In this document: in pieces, positions 6,080-7,986 of the stretch
Layout: each line of letters starts with the position of its first letter
How positions within the stretch are numbered: position 1 is the first letter of the stretch
Assembly (NCBI GenBank): GCA_005791325.1
Contig: SXXA01000065.1
Coordinates: 1-7,986, forward strand
Reading direction: 5' to 3'
Origin: Actinomycetota bacterium
Lineage (GTDB): Bacteria > Margulisbacteria > Marinamargulisbacteria > SXXA01
DNA length: 7,986 nucleotides
Program-made: the position numbers and the translations under genes
The notes under the pieces: generated by a model
What the model was told of the DNA's origin: nothing
The model's database searches: none
Seen by the model: the letters and a program-made list of their open reading frames with translations, nothing else

Positions 6080-7180
6080 GACGGTATCCCTAATTTTAAT
6101 TGGGCGTGAATAAAGGAATCAATCTCACCATCCATTACCGATAATAAATCGGATGTTTCAATACCGGTACGGGTATCTTTTACCAATTTGTAGGGATGAA
6201 ACACATAATTTCGAATCTGATTACCCCACGCAATATCTTTTTCAACACCCCTTAATTCTGAAATTTGGTCTTTGTGCTGTTGCTCCATTACCTGAACCAA
6301 TCGGGATTTAAGCAAGGCCATGGCGGTTTCTCGGTTGGATATTTGCGAGCGACTGGCTTGGGATTGGGCCACCAAGCCCGTTGGCAAATGGGTAATACGA
6401 ACCGCTGAATCGGTTTTATTAATGTGTTGGCCTCCGGCGCCAGTCGATCGAAAGGTATCCACCCGCAAGTCTTTGGGATCAATTTGAATATCATTAAAAT
6501 CCATGGGCAGATCAGGAAGTACATCCACCGCAGCAAATGAGGTTTGCCGCTTGCCATTGGCATTAAATGGGGAAATACGAACCAAACGATGTACCCCCAC
6601 CTCGGTTTTTAAAAACCCATAAGCAAAATCACCCTTTACTTGTAAAGTCACCGATTTGATACCAGCTTCATCCCCAACCGTTTCATCCACTAAGGTCCAT
6701 TGATAGCCTTTTTGATCTAACCAGCGTGTGTACATACGTTGTAACATTTCCGCCCAATCTTGGGCATCGGTACCACCAGCACCAGCATTAATACTAAAAT
6801 AACAATCATATCCATCATACTTACCCGACAAATAAGAATGAACTTCTAACTCGTCGATATCCCGAACCAAGGATTGGACCATGGTCGACAACTCCAAAAT
6901 GGCGTCTTCAGAATCGGGATCTTCCTTCACCAACTCAATCATAGCCCCAATATCATCACAATGCCCCAGCAATCGGTCAAATTTTGAAACTTTGGCTTTT
7001 AGCCGGTTCAATTCAGTTAAAATCGATTGGGCAGAGGTATTATTGTCCCAAAAACTATCTTGGGCGATATCGGCTTCTAAATCCGTAATTTGGAGTCGAC
7101 TATGGGTGATCTCAAAGATAGTCTCCCAAATGGTTTAATTTGTCGCGGTAAGTATGAAAAAGTGGGATCGAATCGGTCAT
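6076..7180 (-). CDS. prfB: Peptide chain release factor 2, expressed by programmed +1 frameshift
   Basis: Release factor for UAA and UGA stop codons. Translation starts at ATG 7180 after a strong ribosome site and reads 22 codons (MTDSIPLFHTYRDK to YL) to an in-frame UGA at 7114-7112. Skipping the U at 7114 continues as EITHSRLQITDLEADIAQ, matching the usual RF2 N-terminus, and then runs to the TGA at 6078-6076. The joined product (7180-7115 plus 7113-6076) is 367 residues, close to E. coli RF2 (365). The stop-recognition tripeptide SPF is at about 203-205, in VRISPFNANGKRQTSF. The catalytic GGQ is at about 249-251, in STGAGGQHINK. SPF identifies RF2 rather than RF1 (PxT). It follows secA after 20 nt, an order also known from Bacillus subtilis, and is coupled by ATGA to the membrane protein downstream. 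The gene regulates itself: low RF2 slows termination at the internal UGA and favours the shift. Confidence 0.97.
7112..7127 (-). promoter_or_regulatory. prfB programmed +1 frameshift site
   Basis: Minus-strand order: an SD-like GGGAG (7127-7123), five nucleotides (ACTAT), the slippery CTT (7117-7115), and the stop TGA (7114-7112) followed by G. The E. coli site is AGGGGG-UAU-CUU-UGA-C. The CUU-UGA core and the upstream UAU codon are kept, but the SD-like stimulator stands 5 nt rather than 3 nt from CUU and the base after UGA is G instead of C. Confidence 0.93.
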
Positions 7181-7185
7181 ACGGA

Positions 7186-7192
7186 CTCCTTT
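7186..7192 (-). promoter_or_regulatory. Strong Shine-Dalgarno site of prfB
   Basis: AAAGGAG on the minus strand (7192-7186) lies 5 nt before ATG 7180, inside the 20-nt gap after the secA stop. It fixes the prfB start upstream of the frameshift, rather than at the internal TTG near 7011 that begins the long uninterrupted frame. Confidence 0.9.
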
Positions 7193-7200
7193 AGGACTGA

Positions 7201-7986
7201 TTAAGATAATTTGGATACGTCAATAAATGGGGAACTGGATTGGGGAGGCGCAGGTGTTTCGATGGTAATTTCAATTCGAAATAACACTTGAAGGGTTTCC
7301 GCATAATATTCTTTTAACATGGTTTGGTAATACTCAAACCCTTCAATTTTATATTCAATGAGCGGGTCTTTTTGACCAATGGCTCGCAAGCCAATTCCCT
7401 CGCGAAGGGATTCCATGTGATGCAAATGATCGACCCATTTTCGATCTAAATTGGAAAGAATCACCCGTCGTGCAGCAATATCATCAAATAGGTCAGGGTT
7501 CACTTGTGATTTTTGCTGACGATACACTTGCATAATCGCATCTTCAATGGCTGCTAACGAGCATTCACAAGCGCGCACCATATCCGCCAGTGATGAAATG
7601 GGAAATATGATCGACAAGGCATGAATCCAATCATCAAAGGCTGGGGTGTTGTCTAATAATTTGCCATTGGGACCGGTAACCGTGGCAAGGGTATTGGCCA
7701 ACACCGATCGAACCATCTCGCGGACGTCCTGATCCAATTCTTGGGTGGTGAGCAAGCGATTACGGAGGGTATAGATGGCTTCCCGTTGCCGATTTAAGAC
7801 GTCATCATATTGTAAAATTTGTTTGCGGATTCCAAAGTGGTAGCGTTCCACTTTCACTTGAGCACGTTGGATGGATTTGGTAATCATGCTGTGTTCAATG
7901 GGGGTATCATCCGGCATTCCCAAAGAGGTCATGATGTTTGCAATACGTTCAGAGCCAAACAATTTCATTAAATCATCTTCCAATGA
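7201..7986 (-). CDS. secA: Preprotein translocase ATPase SecA, C-terminal part (5' end outside window)
   Basis: The last 261 residues of SecA, the motor that pushes unfolded preproteins through SecYEG. The frame is open to the window edge; the first visible codons read SLEDDLMKLFGSERI, the conserved start of the helical-wing region. KSIQRAQVKVERYHFGIRKQ and LQYDDVLNRQREAIY are the hallmark scaffold/wing helices. RKWVDHLHHMESLREGIGLRAIGQKDPLIEYKIEGFEYY is the two-helix finger and the end of the scaffold (shown here only by name; the key core is WVDHLHHMESLR). The protein stops soon after (SSSPFIDVSKLS) and lacks the CxCxSGxKxKxCHG zinc tail that binds SecB and phospholipids in many bacteria. 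Losing this tail is common in several phyla. prfB follows after 20 nt, so this is the upstream member of the operon seen here. Confidence 0.97.
   Translation of the reverse strand, partial: SLEDDLMKLFGSERIANIMTSLGMPDDTPIEHSMITKSIQRAQVKVERYHFGIRKQILQYDDVLNRQREAIYTLRNRLLTTQELDQDVREMVRSVLANTLATVTGPNGKLLDNTPAFDDWIHALSIIFPISSLADMVRACECSLAAIEDAIMQVYRQQKSQVNPDLFDDIAARRVILSNLDRKWVDHLHHMESLREGIGLRAIGQKDPLIEYKIEGFEYYQTMLKEYYAETLQVLFRIEITIETPAPPQSSSPFIDVSKLS

Larger units (their letters stand above)
1997..7986 (-). other. Compact six-gene operon, secA to znuA-like gene
   Basis: All six minus-strand genes run in one direction with 20 nt between secA and prfB and overlaps at every later junction: ATGA at 6076-6079, 10 nt at 4106-4115, ATGA at 3411-3414 and ATGA at 2821-2824. 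No internal terminator or promoter stands out, so they are probably one transcript with coupled translation. The promoter must lie upstream of the window. The last stop (1999-1997) overlaps the convergent plus-strand stop; only a weak CCTT/AAGG stem (1995-1998 with 2006-2009) is present there. Confidence 0.8.

Noticed and set aside
6076..7011. prfB starting at the internal TTG at 7011
   Set aside because: This would drop the conserved N-terminal domain; homology continues upstream through the frameshift to the ATG at 7180, which has a strong Shine-Dalgarno.
6076..7180. prfB as a frameshifted pseudogene
   Set aside because: The frame change sits at the conserved CTT-TGA recoding site and both halves match RF2, so it is programmed.

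Overview
The window looks like a bacterial chromosome segment. It holds the distal part of a tightly packed minus-strand operon and a short plus-strand pair of accessory genes, with a repeat-rich intergenic region at the left end. The core genes (SecA, peptide chain release factor 2, RNase III) are clearly bacterial. The zinc-binding protein has a signal peptide but no lipobox cysteine, which fits a diderm with a real periplasm better than a Gram-positive. A DUF5693 membrane protein and secA directly followed by prfB recall Firmicutes and related deep lineages (Cyanobacteria/Margulisbacteria side). This placement is tentative; the sequence does not fix the phylum.

Layout. 1-334 is non-coding: four complete 47-bp tandem repeats plus a fifth truncated one, then a run of short GC-rich hairpins, then a TATAAT box placed so close to the next ATG that the mRNA may be leaderless. 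335-2000 (plus strand) carries two overlapping genes: an NmrA-like Rossmann-fold protein and a family-3 solute-binding domain protein that has no signal peptide. 7986-1997 (minus strand) reads secA (3' part) > prfB > DUF5693 membrane protein > rnc > zinc-ribbon/helical-repeat protein > znuA-like zinc-binding protein. After the 20-nt secA/prfB gap every junction is an overlap (ATGA, 10 nt, ATGA, ATGA), so the six genes are probably co-transcribed and translationally coupled. The two transcription units meet tail to tail with stop codons overlapping by 4 nt and no visible terminator.

prfB is not broken. It needs a +1 programmed frameshift at an in-frame UGA (codon 23), the classic RF2 autoregulation, here with a somewhat atypical stimulatory site. 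Both halves together give a normal 367-residue RF2 with SPF and GGQ motifs.

The plus strand is rich in C and in C6-C8 tracts whichever strand is coding. This points to a replication- or mutation-linked strand skew. If the usual rule holds (leading strand richer in G), the secA-znuA operon lies on the leading strand and the 335-2000 pair on the lagging strand.

I found no strong evidence for a wholly new system. The parts most worth a second look are the cytosolic-looking solute-binding protein coupled to an NmrA-like protein, the repeat/hairpin region upstream of it, and the zinc-ribbon protein coupled to the zinc-uptake protein at the end of a housekeeping operon.
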